Source of the DNA: Guyanagaster necrorhizus
Lineage: Eukaryota; Basidiomycota; Agaricomycetes; Agaricales; Physalacriaceae
NCBI RefSeq assembly: GCF_019112545.1
Contig: NW_025064883.1
Span: 62,001-126,000 of the forward strand
Length of the DNA: 64,000 nt
Reading direction: 5' to 3'
Shown: one piece after another, positions 22,024 through 35,984 of the stretch
How positions within the stretch are numbered: position 1 is the stretch's first letter
How the letters are laid out: the number at the start of each line of letters is the position of its first letter
Notes under the pieces: model-generated
What the model was told of the DNA's origin: nothing
What the model saw: only the letters and a program-made list of their open reading frames with translations
Database searches by the model: none
Program-made: the position numbers and the translations under genes

Positions 22024-25000
22024 ATGGCGGCACAAAAACGCTCTCTTGACAGCGCTCCTTCCTCCCACAAGTCAAAAAAATTAAAGGCCTCGACATCGGC
22101 GTTTGAAAGCGCACTGCCAGACACCTCCAGTCTCACGACAGATGACATCGACTTCCCTCGCGGTGGTGGAACAAGCTATACGCCCTTGGAGGTCAAAACA
22201 ATCAGAGCAGAGGCTTTGAAAGAAGCAGATAGAGAGCTATTCAAGGTCCGTTCTTCTTATTCAAGTGAGCAATCGCTTACGCCATCGTAGGAGGCCCAAG
22301 ATGAATCCAAGAAATCCAAGAAGCGTAAGAGAAAGTCTAACGTCGGTCCATCCACGGATGTATCCACGACCGGAAAAAATGATAGAATACGGATAGAACA
22401 TCTGAACTACAAGGTAAGCTAAGCTTTCGCCTCCTCGTCTTTAGATCTTGACGTCCACTGCAGAGAATGAATGTCGGCATGAAGATTTTCGGTCAAATCA
22501 TGTCTATCCAGCCCTTCGCCCTTATTGTATCTCTTCCCAATCAACTCTTTGGACACGTCCCAATAACCAATGTCTCCTCTCAACTCACAAGTCTACTGGA
22601 AAGGGCCGAGAATGAGGACGAGGAAGACGATGAATTCAACTCGAAAAGTGGAGTCCGTGTTCCCTGCCTGTCTGATATTTTCTGCGAAGGACAGTATGTC
22701 CGAGCAGTAGTTACTGCACTCCATACCCAGGGACATACCGACATTGCTGGTATAGGACGAACGCGAGACGACGCTGCGAGGGCTAGCAAGAGGGTCGAAC
22801 TAAGCCTCTACCCGGAAAAAGTAAACGCTGGAGTAAAGAAGACCGACTTGGTTCCCGCATTTGTAGGTCTTCTTCTTCCGTTTCCGGATGGCTCCTCACT
22901 GTTTCACGCAGACCTTAACGGCAGAAGTGAGAAGCGTTGAGGACCACGGATACCAACTAGGCTTGGGTGTGCAGGGGATGGCGGGTATTCTCACTTTCAA
23001 GGATACGAAGGGCCTAACTGATGGTCAATCACTGATTGTGGGGCAATTGGTCGACGTTACAGTGCAAAAGCAGTCGTCCAATGGAAGGACATGTCATGTT
23101 ACCAACGATCCCGACTTGTTTTTATCTTCTTCAGTACGTGAAATAAAAATTTCACAGTCGTAGACCTTCTAAATCTCTTCTAGCTTACCGAAATAACAAG
23201 TGTTACGTCGGTACTTCCTGGAACGGCAGTTCTGGTTCTCATAACATCAGTACATGCTACAGGCCTCAACGTCCAGGTCCTTGGTTTTTTCGACGGCACT
23301 ATTGATCGACTTCATCTTCCTCGGCGTATATCAGACAAGACGCATAAAGTGGGAAAGAAGATCAAAGCAAGGGTATTATACAATTACTCAACGGCCCCCC
23401 CGCGATTTGCATTAGCTCTCAACGAACACATCGCTGAACTCGGAACATTGCGAACAAAATCAGGATTCAATATACAGGAAGCTTATCCCGTCGGCAAGAT
23501 TATCGAGGACGCGAAGATTCTGAGAGTTGAGCCTGAGCGCGGAGTAGATGTTGAAGTGGAAGATGGACTAAAGGGTTTCGCACATGTAAGTTAATTGCCA
23601 GTTTCTAGAAGTTCTTACTTCATCTAGTATAGATCTCGCACATTTCCGACGAGCATCTGCCCACTGTATCCGCTTCCAGCCCTTGGAAACCCGATTCGAT
23701 ACACAGGGCTCGCGTCATAGGATACTTTCCCTTCGACGGTGTCCTTCAACTTTCACTTAAGCCTTCTGTTCTTGACCAACAGTTCTTCCAAGTTGATGAC
23801 ATCAAAGTGGGTGGAATCGTCAAGGGCACAATCAAGAAACTGGCCGACAATGGGCTCTTCGTGTCGCTGTCGGGAAACATAGATGGTGTGGTGTGGCCCA
23901 ATCACTATGCTGATATCGTGCTTAAGCATCCGGCGAAAAGGTTCAAAGTCGGGACTAGTGTCAAGTGCCGGGTAAGATCAGGAACCGACTATAATATTGT
24001 TTCAATGTTGACATTTTCCCAAGGTTCTTGTAGTGGACACTGTACGGAAACGACTATCTCTCACTCACAAGAAGACCCTTCTGGAGTCCACATTGCCGAT
24101 TGTGTCGTCCATTGAGGATGCCAAAATCGGTTTGGTGACCCATGCCGTTGTCTTCAAAGTGTTGACCAAGCACCTCATGGTAGAATTCTACAACAATGTA
24201 AAGGCTACCGTTCCAATACGAGAGGTTAGGTTAGTCACGTTATAGGATCGATTTGCAAGCAGGGAATTCTTACACTTCCCGCAGCGAAGTCCCGGTCAAT
24301 CTGTCCGACGCTTTCTCCGTGGGAAAAATTGTTAAAGTACGAATCATTGATGTTGACCAAGAGCACGGTCGGATCGTGGCGAGCATCAAAAAATCCTCCG
24401 CCTCGCAGTCCTTCAACGCTGACATAAGCGGAGTCGGAATTGGTGACATCGTCAATGGAACTGTCTCGGAAATTCATAGTGAGAATGTGGTTCTTGCCCT
24501 ACAGCCCTCCGAAGTGCGCGCATTCCTGTCTCTTAATAACCTATCTAATCATCGCGGTGTATCACTGGCTCAACTGAGTGTTGACCTGTCTATCAACGAC
24601 AAACTCGAGGAGCTCGTCGTTGTGACCAGGAATACTGAGAAGAACTTTGTGATCGTCGCGACAAGGCCGAAGGGCAAGGCGAATGTGAAGGGCTCCTTGT
24701 CTATGGACAAGGTGGTTATAGGGCAGGTGGTCAGTGGACGTGTCACCCGGAGAGTACGGCAAGGTACCCTCATCAAGCTACCATCTCGTATTGGTGGCCT
24801 GCTACATCCGACGGATGCCACTGATGATTATGAGATGGGAATACCTTTCCCGGCCACCGACTCTGTATTGAAGGCTACGGTCGTAGGAATTGATGCCACC
24901 AAGAAGCAGCTGTCCCTCTCAACACGGCCTTCAAAGATCTATTCGGACGAATCAAAGCCAGTCGTCGATCGTGTAGTTGATGGTATAAATGATATACATG

Positions 25001-27073
25001 TAGGTGAGACGTTACGTGGTTTCATCAAGAGTATAACAGACCATGGTCTGTTCGTTACCATTGCACGGAATGTGGACGCTCGAGTGCAGATTCGTGAACT
25101 TTTTGACGACGTTAGCATTTCATCTCTTCACGTTGGCTTTATAGCTCATCTTTGTTTTAGTATGTCAAAGATTGGCAGGAGCGATTTCGGACCGATCAGG
25201 TCGTCAAAGGACGCATCCTAAGGTGACCATCATGTTAATAGTTAGTTAAGGATGCGCTCATTGTTTTAGTGTTGATATCAACACCAAAAAGGTCGAGATG
25301 ACGCTCCGCTCCAATGACTTCGCAAGAAAATCGACATTCTTAAGCTACGGGGATCTGCAAAAGGGTCAAAAAATTAGCGGGACGATTAAAAAGATTGAAG
25401 AGTATGGCTTGTTCATCCAGATAGAAAGTTCAAAGCTCAGTGGTCTATGTCACAAATCTGAGGTCTCCTCTTCTTTTCTTCCTGTATCATCGTTCTCACA
25501 TGAAACATTAGCTTTCAGACAACAAGGACGCGGACGTTACTGTGGCCCTGGGTAGTTTCCGAGAGGGTGATCGCGTCAAAGCAGTCATCCTCGATGTCGT
25601 AAATCGACGGATTTCTCTGAGCTGCAAGCCATCCCATTTCTCAGAAGAGGACTTCGCTGATCAAGATTCTGACGAGGCGGAAGCTGTGGAGCAATTAGGT
25701 GTCGTCGACGAAGATGCGGATGACGATGAGCAAGAGGATAGCCAAGACGGCCTTCTTCATCATGAAGCCAATGATTCTTCTGACGACAACAGCGACGACG
25801 GCGTAATGGATGTTGATTCAGCCCCCACACATCTGCGGTACCAGCTCTCATCAGCACCTAAGGAAACCACTGCAAATTCTGGGATGACGTTGAAGATGGA
25901 TGCCGGATTTAATTGGTACGTCAAGGAGACACCGCCGAAACAGTCAGACGACGGATCAGACGGATCAGAAAATACAGACGATGAAGATCAACCCAGTAAG
26001 AAGCGGAAACGGAGACGCAAGGATATTGAACAAGATTTCACTGCCGACATGCACACAAAAGCGCCTGAATCTACTGCTGATTTCGAACGCTTACTGCTAG
26101 GTTCTCCGAACTCGTCCTACTTGTGGGTGCAATACATGGCGTTCTTCATGCAGCTTTCCGAGATCGACAAGGCACGGGAAACAGCAAGGCGGGCTCTCAG
26201 TACCATCAACTTTCGTGAAGAACAGGAGAAACTTAACGTGTGGATTGCGCTGCTCAATTTGGAAAATCTGTATGGAACTGATGAGACGCTGGAAGCAACT
26301 TTCAAAGAAGCGGCCCGAGCAAACGATTCCAAGACGATCCATCTTCGTCTAGCATCTATTTTCGACGCATCTAAAAAATTCCAGGTAGGCTACGACTAGG
26401 CTCTTTTGAGTCAATGACTTATCGACACCCTCCTACAGCAAGCTGAAGATCAGCATAAAAGGACTTGCAAGAAATTCGGTCGAAGCTCAAAAGTTTGGAC
26501 CTTGTTCGCCGAGTTTTACCTTCGTCGTGACGACATTGAGAATTCGCGGAACTTGCTTCCACGTAGTCTTCAAAGTTTAGAAAAGAGGAAACGTACGCAT
26601 GACATCTGATACTGTCATTTGTAAACTCAGACATTCTAGATCTGAAAACGATTTCAAGGTTTGCCCAATTGGAGTACAAGATGGGCGATCCTGAACGGGG
26701 GAAAACCCTTTTTGAGGGTATTGTCGATTCACATCCTAAGCGCTGGGATATATGGTCAATATATATGGATATGGAAGTGGGACAAAGCAACATCCAGAGT
26801 CTGCGGTGAGCTTGCCTTGATATTTAATGTAATGAGCAAGGACTAAACCACTTTCAGATCACTGTTTGATCGTGTTTTAGCATTCAAAATGACTAGCCAT
26901 AAAGCCAAGTACGTACCAGCTTTCTTGCATCTTTCTGCTGGCTCTTATTAATTACATGCAGGTCTTTTTTCAAGAAATGGCTAGAACTAGAACGTCGCTT
27001 AGGAGATGAGGATGGGGCTACGATGGTGAAACAGAAAGCAGTCGAATGGACCCAAAGAGCCAATCCATCATAA
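22024..27073 (+). CDS. RRP5: rRNA biogenesis protein Rrp5
   Basis: Nucleolar factor with many S1 RNA-binding repeats and C-terminal HAT helices, required for 18S and 5.8S processing (both subunits). It starts MAAQKRSLDSAPSS with a lysine-rich tail (KKSKKRKRKS). Repeated S1 units are visible, for example MNVGMKIFGQIMSI, VGGIVKGTIKKLADNGLFVS, VGETLRGFIKSITDHGLFV and KGQKISGTIKKIEEYGLFI. An acidic linker lies near 25660-25830. The HAT region includes SPNSSYLWVQYMAFFMQL, KVWTLFAEF and RWDIWSIYMDME, ending KQKAVEWTQRANPS. Around 15 short GT-AG introns; joins such as DYVKDWQERF to RSVDINTKKVEM at 25115-25270 are in phase. Length is roughly 1,450 residues. Confidence 0.92.
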
Positions 27074-27269
27074 TATAATATTCATCATATATGGACCACA
27101 TCAACACATATACTGCTCATGGAATATATAAGTAGGCGAAGCGAAGCTAATAACATCAGACAAAACACGAAGAAGTATGTAAGTTAGAGTGTGAGTGAAT
27201 CCAAGCGAACACGACCAAAAGCCGAGGGGTGGTATATGCGTAGCAGATAAATGAAACAAAAAGGAAATG

Positions 27270-30200
27270 TCATGACCGTGGTGATCGTGTCCTTTCTGGC
27301 TCTGAATCGAAGCCGCTCAGCGGTCGTCGAGTGCTCATGGAGCTAGCTAGCTGTCGCTGCCAGTCGTCCAGTTCGCTAGAAAGATGCTCAAACGCCAGCG
27401 CATTCTCCGAACTTGATGTACTAGTTCGTCGAGCGGATACCCCTGACATTGGTCTCCCTTGACCGAATGTCGGTTGATCCACTTCGAGAAGGAGACCGAT
27501 TTTATGTGTCAGCTGCTCGTTGTCGCGTCTGAGCGTGACGTTCTCATTGCTGAGTTTTTCGAGCAGTGTCTCCTGGTTGCCGCCTCTTGCTATAACCAGA
27601 GAAGACTTCAGTCTGTCGACCTCATGCTGGAGTTCTTCCGTCTGGACAAGCCGATCATCTGACTCTCGTCGAGATGCCACCAAGTTGTCTCGTAACACCT
27701 CCAGCTCTCTCTCCATCGATTCCAGACGCGTTCGCAGATCTCTGTTCTCACTGTGCAACCGCTGCAATTGGCGTTGCGCTTCCACAAGTTGCGTACGCAT
27801 CTGATCACTTCCTTCGTCTGAAGGCGTGCTTCGCCCATTCACGCCACGTAAGCGAGGGTCGATGGGTGACCTGCCGGATCGAATGGCATCAAACTCAGAT
27901 TGAAGAGTTGTATTCATGTTCTTCTGTTTGGTTAGCTCGTCCTTCATACGTCGCATCATTTTCTCGGTACCCCTACAGACGTGTTAGGAAGGATTAAGGA
28001 AAACGACCAACAACTCACTTGACATAATGGACGGCAACTTGGTAGTCATCTTCCATCTGCGCCATACGCTCCTTGTAGCTCTTCTCTGTCTCCTCAAATC
28101 TGCGTTCGGCTTGGATGAGACGAGCTTCTGCGGCTATATCGTCACCTCGGGAGGGAGTTTGTGTTGAGCGCACATGGTCAAGCTGGGTTGTGAGTTGACC
28201 AATACGGTTCTCGAGCTCTTTGGTTCGATGGAGAGCTTGCGCCAACTCTTGCTCTGTGTCTTCGCGCAGAGCTTGCTGTTCGGCAAGCTTATGATCCAGA
28301 TCCGCAACGGCAGTCGACGAGGTACCGTTTACCTTGGATCTCGAAGGGAGCTCATCCTCATCGACCTCGACGCCATTTTCTGCGAAATAGTTACGAAGCA
28401 TTCCCAGTCGCACCTGGGTGTCCGCAACTTCTTTAGATTTTCCGCGCAAGATTTCCTCTCTATCAGCAACATCTCTCCGAAGACGTGAAGACTCTGCAAC
28501 AGCAGCAGAAAGCTTAGAGCGAAGACCTGAAATCTGTGAACGTAGGAGGGAATGCTCTGATTCGAAGGCTGATGCTCGCCGGCGCTCGTCGGTCAGCAGT
28601 CGTTGTGCCTCTTCTGCGGCTTGGTTTGTCTCCTGTAACATATTTCGCAAAGACGCGGACTCGTTCTCGATCGCCATGATCTTCTCTGCATGTCCTCTCG
28701 CAAAACGATCTTCATCAGATTTCATGTTCCGGTGGGTGTCAAGTAGCTCGCCTAAGCTGCCAGTGGTCAATGCTCTGTACGAATCGGCCTCTTGTCTGGA
28801 TTGCGCCCATGAATTTTCGACGTCCGCTAGCCGAGCGCGGGTCGCTTCGACCTCAGCATTGCGAGTTTCGAGCTCGCCCCGAAGTTCCCCTACATCAGCC
28901 TCCAGGTTATTTATCCTCTCTCGTGCATGTTTGTACTGTACGTCCAGCTCATTTGCGCGTGACGACGCAGCCTCGACTGCATCTCGTGCTTGTTCCAATG
29001 CACGCACATGTTGATCACGCGAATGCATGAACTGGTTGACCTGCTCACGAAGGGCGTTTTCCTCTGCTCTGCTCTGCTCTAAAGCCGATGTTTGCGACAG
29101 TAACGTATCTGCACGATCTCGTGATTGCATTTCTAATGTGGTGTACCGATTTTCGAGATCAAGATGTCGTTGTTTGATACGGTTATGGGCATCAAGCTCC
29201 TGTTCAGCACTTTTCGTGGCATCGGCTGCCCGAGCTTCGGCTTGCTCACAAAGGGTTGTCTGTACTGCGAGCGCGTCACCGATCTCGTTGATCTTTCGAT
29301 CCTGAACTCGTCGCTCATTGATTAGGATGGTCAAATCACTTTCCAGCTCCGCGACCCTTCGCCTCTCCAGCTGCAGTACCTCCGACTCGTTCGCAGATTC
29401 GAACGCGGCAAGCTTCGCGCGATAATAAGCAGCTTCTTGTGATGCACTAACTTTTACACGCTCCGCATCAGCAACGTGCTCTGAAGCCCGCTGAGCTTGT
29501 TCCATCAATGCCGTCTGAAAGTCAGGTAATCAATGCCAAGAACGTGGCTCGCGAGCTGCGGACTGACCTGCATCTGGGCTTTGAATTGCTTGAACTGCAA
29601 TAAAAGCTCTGCATTCTGACCCTCAACACCGTCCTCCAATTGACTCCCGTCCTTGTCCGTATAAACATAACCTGAACGAGACGCGTTGATAAGGGCCTCT
29701 TTCATCCAAATCATTTGCCGTCGGACTCCTTCAAGTTCAAGTTCTTTGGTTTTAAGATCTCGAAGTAGATCTGCGGTCACATTATTGACCGAACCTTGCC
29801 GAGAAGAAGACTGATGGTGTGTAAATCCATTGACGATGGGGGATCCGCCGGTAGAATAAAAACCATCGGGTGGAGGTTTGGACCTGTCAGGCGATACACG
29901 CCCACCTAAGCCATTCATCGTCATTGATGCCATATTTGGCACTTGCCCGATATCCGGTCCTGTAGGCGAAACTGCCCGGCTCCCTATAGTATGTGGGCTC
30001 TTAGCTCGGTCGTGAAGCGGCTGATCAGGAGACGTAGCTCGTATGCGAGTCGAGAGCATTTCTTTCACTGGTGGTTCGGTGGGATCGACGTGATCGTCTT
30101 CTCGTCTTGGTCGCATCGGAGCCTTAGCAGTACCTGAAGGTGGAATGACACCGTTAACTGGCTTACTAGAGCCATTCGGTGACAATGCACGGCGGTCTTC

Positions 30201-32056
30201 GGTTTCGCTCTGCAGAGGAGATACCGATCGAGAGCCATTGAGAACATGGCCTGAGGGGGAAGAGGAGAGTTTCGTCGGCTGATTTGTTTGAGGGGGAATG
30301 GAGGACTTTCGAGCAGGATTCTGTGGAGGTGGGCTTTTACTAGCATCAGGGTACTTGATATGTTCTGTTAAACACCCTGTTTAGACAAAATTACCTTGTC
30401 ATGAGGAATGAGGAGACACACTGGTATCCAAAACATGTATTATGCTCGGGTCATCCGCCTTGGAAAGTGAAGACGATTCGCCTCCAAGGACCAACACCTT
30501 TGGTCCTACAGCAGCCATAGCATGACCTGACCGACCACTAGGCTGAGGACCCATGTTTTGGAACATATACCATCTTTGATCTAGATCAATAAACAGATCA
30601 ATATGTAAGATCCACTCGCAAAACAGAGACACTGACTGGATATTTTGAAGGCGGCGAGGTCCGATAGATCCTTTCCATCCACACCTCTCCCTCCAAATAT
30701 GTAGATCACATCGTCAACAAGAGCAGCGGCATGACCCTCCCTTGGGGATGGGATGTAGCCGATGCAAGACAGTTCCGACCATGACTTCGTGCTGAGATCG
30801 AATGTCCAAGTGTCATTGTAATGATACTGACCGTCAGTTCCACCAAAACTAATGACATACATCAGGCAGGACACATGCTGCAGACTCGAACCACCTACAT
30901 AAATATTCGATCACCGTATGTCATGCAGATATGACCCGTACGCCGTGCTGGTCGTTCCGGTGTGGTAGGTTCCAAATAATCCCATACTGTTCCCGTTTTC
31001 ACTGGGCAGAGTTTGACGTTCAAGGCTGCACTGATAGAAGCGGTGAAGGAACAACTCACATGTACTGAGATCAAATGACCATATATCGTTCAAAAATTCC
31101 CCATCAACCTGACCACCAAAGACGATGAATCGCGTTCCAGCCATTGTAACTGCATGTCCATATCTACCGACAGGAACTGGTCCCTGCATTGTAAGAAGCG
31201 TCCATTTTCGGGACACTGGATATCAGTTGAGCAAGCTTAGCGCAAACCAAATAGAAAACTCAGCTTACCTAGATTAAACAGGTAGAGACCATCATCCTGT
31301 CTGTCGGAATACCGTGCTCTGACATCCGTTTTCGTATCTCCTCCCCAGACAATTAGTACATTGCTAATAATGGCACTGGCATGCCCGACTCGAGGAGAGG
31401 GGAGGTCTCCTTCAGTTTGAACCAAGGAAGCCACATAATCGCGAGTATTGAAGAAATAAAGGTCGTTCTTTGGCGTTTCGCGAACAAGGCCGCCGAAAAG
31501 ATACAGGTCTCCGCTACTCGTAGAAGTCGTGGGAAGGGAATGGCCATATCGAGGGAAGGGTGATGGTGAAAGGGAAGTAGGCGGGGCAATACCTGGCTTG
31601 TTGAAGACGATAGGCGGGGCAAGTGCAAGGCGTTTGGCGGACCATGGGAAAGACGGCCGTGGAGGCTGTTGCTGTGGAGCCGGTTGTTGTTGCGACTGTG
31701 ATTGTGATGGCGCGTGTAGTGCACCTGAACCCTGTTGCAAGCGTTGATGCGGGATCTGCGAGCCTGAGGAAGGACTGAAGAAATGATGAAATATTGAACA
31801 ATTGGCGCAAATTGTGTTCTTGAATAAGTTACTCGAAACAAGGAAGGAAAACGACTACATACACATCGTGGGGACCATCCAACCTCACATTCCCCGGAGC
31901 CTGCTGGTGATGGTGATGCTGTTGAGCAGCACTGCTATCTTTGCTGGCAGGTGCGACCGAAGACATCTGTGCCAGTGCTTGACTCGGCGTCTGCGCTACA
32001 GAAACGGTGGCCGGGGCCGGGGGAGGCGCATGCTTCTTCCTTGAGAAGAAGGACAT
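27270..32056 (-). CDS. Kelch-repeat, coiled-coil polarity protein (Tea1/Kel1 type)
   Basis: Cell-end marker type protein that links microtubule tips or polarisome to polarised growth. It starts [13 protein letters not shown], then a His/Gln/Pro-rich segment, then kelch repeats (31640-30400): [20 protein letters not shown] with [27 protein letters not shown] and [12 protein letters not shown] with VLVLGGE. A disordered Ser/Pro region (30350-29800) follows. A very long coiled coil (29500-27400) has repeated heptads such as [18 protein letters not shown]. It ends TRSPRS. Length is about 1,400 residues with several introns. Fission yeast Tea1 has the same architecture. The orthologue identity (Tea1 against Kel1 or Kel2) is inferred; the architecture is seen. 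Confidence 0.82.
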
Positions 32057-32415
32057 TCTGCGGGTTCTGCTTCCTAAGAGGGACGGTATGGCGAAAAATT
32101 GGACGTGGTAACAGAATTAAGTGATGGTGGTGCAGCGTCCAAGGCGGCGGAGTACACCGGACAAAATGGGGGTCAAAGGATGGTGATGATGGTGGTAGAA
32201 AGGAAAGGGAGAGCAGGCCTGCCTGGAGAATGGGCAGGACCCAACAACTGATGGAGGGTAGAATTGCTCGACTCGAACTGCCTCCGTCTGCAGTGATGGC
32301 TTGCAACAACCTACTTTGCCCTTGTTTGCCACCACCCTTGACGAAATCATTCAAGCACATGTAAACACAGTGACTATTTATCATGATCAAGTATTCCTGC
32401 TAGCCTGAGGTATTC
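32057..32415. other. Intergenic region upstream of the kelch gene
   Basis: About 360 bp between two minus-strand genes. It must carry the promoter and leader of the kelch gene. It contains pyrimidine-rich stretches and trinucleotide-like ggtgatgatggtgg; no coding signal was supported. Confidence 0.4.
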
Positions 32416-35400
32416 TCATGATAAGGGGGTTTCTCCTTCCCACCCCTCCCACAACATGTGAGCATCGTAAATGCTGTTCTTTGCCTCATCCTCCCTTAGG
32501 ACATGTCCCAGTATCACTTCCAAGTCACTTCCCAGAAAATCATAACCGTAAAAGGATGGATCTAACGTGCCAGGATCCAACAGCGACATGTCAAGCTCAA
32601 ACTCTCCACCCATCCCGCCGGTAGCGTGTGGCCCACCAGAATTTGGTTCCAATGCCTGATATCCTGCTGTATACGCATCTGTCCCAGGCAGATCCAGGCG
32701 CATCCGGGTTTTTCTAGAGGAACTTCTATCCTCGGCCCTTCGTTTCTTTTGCAGTCTCTCAGTGTTATCTATCACTACCTGAGATGAGGAGCTACTAATT
32801 CGCCATCAGTATTCCGGTCCGAGTTCCATAGAGTGGCCAAGAACTTACTCAATCGTAAAGGTGTGTTTAATTTGATCCCATTTTGCTTTCACCACGTTGA
32901 GAAGCTCCGCGACAATCTCTCTGCAGCGCTTTGCACCTGACCACACGTCCTGCATGCCTTCCAGCATACTGCAACACTTCTCCGCATCAACAAGAATGGC
33001 GGTGACAAGCTCAGGGTCGGTTACTTGGGCTACCACCCGCAACATTATCACACCGGAAATGCATATCTGTTGCACCGCGTATGCCAAATGGTGGGAAGTG
33101 GGGAGTGTCTAAGGGAAATCAGCAATGGAACAACAGATCCACTAGTTGCTTACGCTCTTCACCATATCTCCAACTCTTATACACGCACCTGATATAATAT
33201 TCAGTGGATTTTCGAAACCCTGTTATATTATGGACTTATGCGCCGCACTCACGCACTTCGGCAGCGAGGCTTCGCTAGTCGGATGGACCTCTTTCGGGTA
33301 AGGAATGAACGGTCGATCTGTAGACCTGAGCTTCATAAGACAGCCCACGGAAGATCCATACACTCACGGAGATTAATAGTTGCAGAGTAATATACGAAGA
33401 AAGCGATCAAACACAGCGTGAGTATTTTAGGGTTCCCTGCATCATTCGCAGCATATTTAACGTTCGAAGGTAGAGACTCGACCCAATCCTCCAGCATAAC
33501 ATCCAGGTGCTGTATGACCTGAGGTATCTGGGCTTTTGTTTTCCTCATATCTCGTAAGAGTTGCAAAGAATGTGCAGAGCGAACAATTTTCCCAGCAACG
33601 ACGTAGATCTTAAGCAACCTAGATCTAGCGTCAGTGAAACAGTCCTGTAAAATAAGAAGAGTATTTACGCGACGAAACCGCACATATATGACGTTTGTGA
33701 TTCCTTGATTTTACCTCTGCAATATGCTTCGAGGTCGTCATCGTCAACTTGGGAGGCTGTGACACTGTGATATATCAACCGTGCGGAGAAGATTAATGCT
33801 CTAACTAACAGTATTCAACGTCGCAACCATCTTCGTTTGTGGCTCCGGGGCGCCCGAGAGAGATAGAAAGAACCCTACGCGAAAGCTGTTGCAGTCGTCA
33901 TTCCAGATTACGTCTTTACTCGCCTATCTAAACCGTACACACACCTATGAACGCTCATAGGTGGTCAAGTGACCGACAGGGTGATTTAAAACATACCACC
34001 AAATTCTCCTTCTCTGCTCTTTTTCAATTTCAGATAATTGTAGTCGTCTCGGCGATAGCTGTTAATAGCCATCAGAAGCTAGCACAGTCCATGCCTAGCC
34101 CCCCGTCAACTCACATGGAGACCAAGATCTTGAGCTGCGCGAATTCTAGCAGGAGCGTTTGAGCTCTGCAGAGATACGGAAGGACTGAAGACGCACGTTT
34201 GTCCAGCAGAGAGGAGCCAACTCTGCGATAGGGCTGGCAATAATGAGTGTCAGAGACATGGCTGGTAGAGTACAGCATACTCACTGTTCCATCCAGCGCA
34301 GCACATGGCTAGTAATGCTAAACACTGGACACTTGGAATTTAGAATCGATGAGAACTGGGCTACATTCTGATAATCGTTACACACTTTTCTAGGGAAATA
34401 GGTCTAGTTTCCATCCAAAATTGTACCATACTTCATTCATAAAACCTGGCAAAAATGTGTTAATGATTCCAGTTTACCGTGATAAAAACAACTAACTCAA
34501 GACCCGCGCACTCAGATGGTACGGTCCACTTCCAGCCTTGCCCTGATGTCGGTGTTGAAGCCTTTCCAGCAGACAAACTCTGTGCACAGGCAAAGACCGC
34601 AAACAAGGATGAAAGAAAGGCGTGGTCGCCTGATGGTTTGCCTGAGTGGGCCGCCCTCATAACATCGGTATACCGGGAAATAAATCTGGTACACAGGAAA
34701 TAAGTCATATTTGAACATTATTACGGTGACCTGGTGGAACACTGACATCTGTCTATGTAAGGATGGGGAAAGTGTAGTGTTTTCGGTTGAAATAGGTCTC
34801 AACCTACACAAACATCAGTATGCTGCTCTCACACTTATATGGTTTTCACTCACCAACTTGTCCGCAATATCTTCCGGAGCGGGTCTGTGGTGAGTGATGG
34901 ATAAGTAAACTTTAAGTATAAGATATACTACCTACAGGACGTCAAATCGTCGAAAATGCACATTTGGCCGAAAGAACGGTAATTCCCTTAGGCCAGTGAA
35001 TAGACATGCGTTACGCGGGTATAACGAGACGTACAAATTTTCAGTGCTTTTGCTTACGGTTTCTGATAGAAGAGAGTCCGGTGAGGCATCGGGGGCTTGG
35101 GAAGCTCGCAATGACTGTAGGGCTTCTACTAAAACAAGGGATGATGCACCGCCTATAAATCTGGGAATTTTGAACTTTTTTTCGGTCATGAATAGCGTAG
35201 GATAGTCGACACACCGAAGGTTACCCAATGAATCCTTTGTCAAATAAGAGAAGCGGTCGGTCAATGTTTGTTCATCCTTTTCCCCGCTTTCAAAAGTAGG
35301 ATCAGGCAGAGATGTCGGTTCTTCCATCAGAATGCTTGGTTCAATAGGTAAGCTTGACTGCAGCATGTTTTGGATCGACAAAGATGGGACATAAGGCGAA

Positions 35401-35984
35401 CGCGCTGGACATGCTGACGAGAATGCGGCACTGGATGAGCTAGATGCTGAAGAAGGTTCGTTATTAGATGATTTCAGTATGACAGGCGTGCTGGAACTGT
35501 TTGCGTTAAGGCGTTGGGCAGTAACAGTGTTTCATTTTTGGACCTACCTGTTCATCTCTGGTATGTTAGCTTTGGCCCATTTTTCGAAAACGGTCGCTAA
35601 GGGAATAACGATCTTCTCCAGCCGCGCTAGTCACGTTTCGAAATTGTTTGTTATCCTAGGAAACACTTGTACTTGCTCGGAATAAATGGAAAATACTCAT
35701 ACTGGCGACTTCCAGAAGCATGATCCGTTATTTCTTTGACTGTCCGCGAACGTAGTTATGAGACCAAAAGCTCTTACTGCAACAGAAGACGTACAGGTAC
35801 AATTCTTCTTGTTCGTTGTACAAAAGGCACATGGATCCTAGGAACAAGTTGGTGTAAATTATGAAAGCATGCATAGACACCTGCCTGGCCATCACATTTG
35901 ATCTGTTCAAAGAGTCAACAAATATTCCCCCACAACATCGTATCGACGTACCTTGCACTTTCTGCATATTTCACAGCACGCCAT
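32416..35984 (-). CDS. Zn2Cys6 fungal transcription factor, probably damaged
   Basis: Binuclear zinc-cluster regulator. The N-terminus reads MACCEICRKCK, then IKCDGQ, then DPCAFCTTNKKNC, with C-x2-C-x6-C-x5-C-x2-C-x6-C spacing. A leucine-rich linker (RLEKIVIPLATVFEKWAKAN) and a serine-rich region follow. The fungal transcription factor domain has FIGGASSLVLVEALQSL, VETYFN, FPIL, VQCLALLAMCCAGWN, AAQDLGLH, LSPRRLQLSEIEKE, LSISLGRPGAT, RLLKIYVVAGKIVRSAHS and RPFIPYPKEVHPTSEASLPKC. The tail ends GWEGETPLS. Two frame problems exist: an extra A splits FPIL from HRQ near 34762, and an in-frame TGA follows EFYE near 34435. Elsewhere the exons join in phase, so decay is recent, or the assembly has errors. 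Target genes are unknown. The intron after CDGQ may start GC. Confidence 0.78.
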
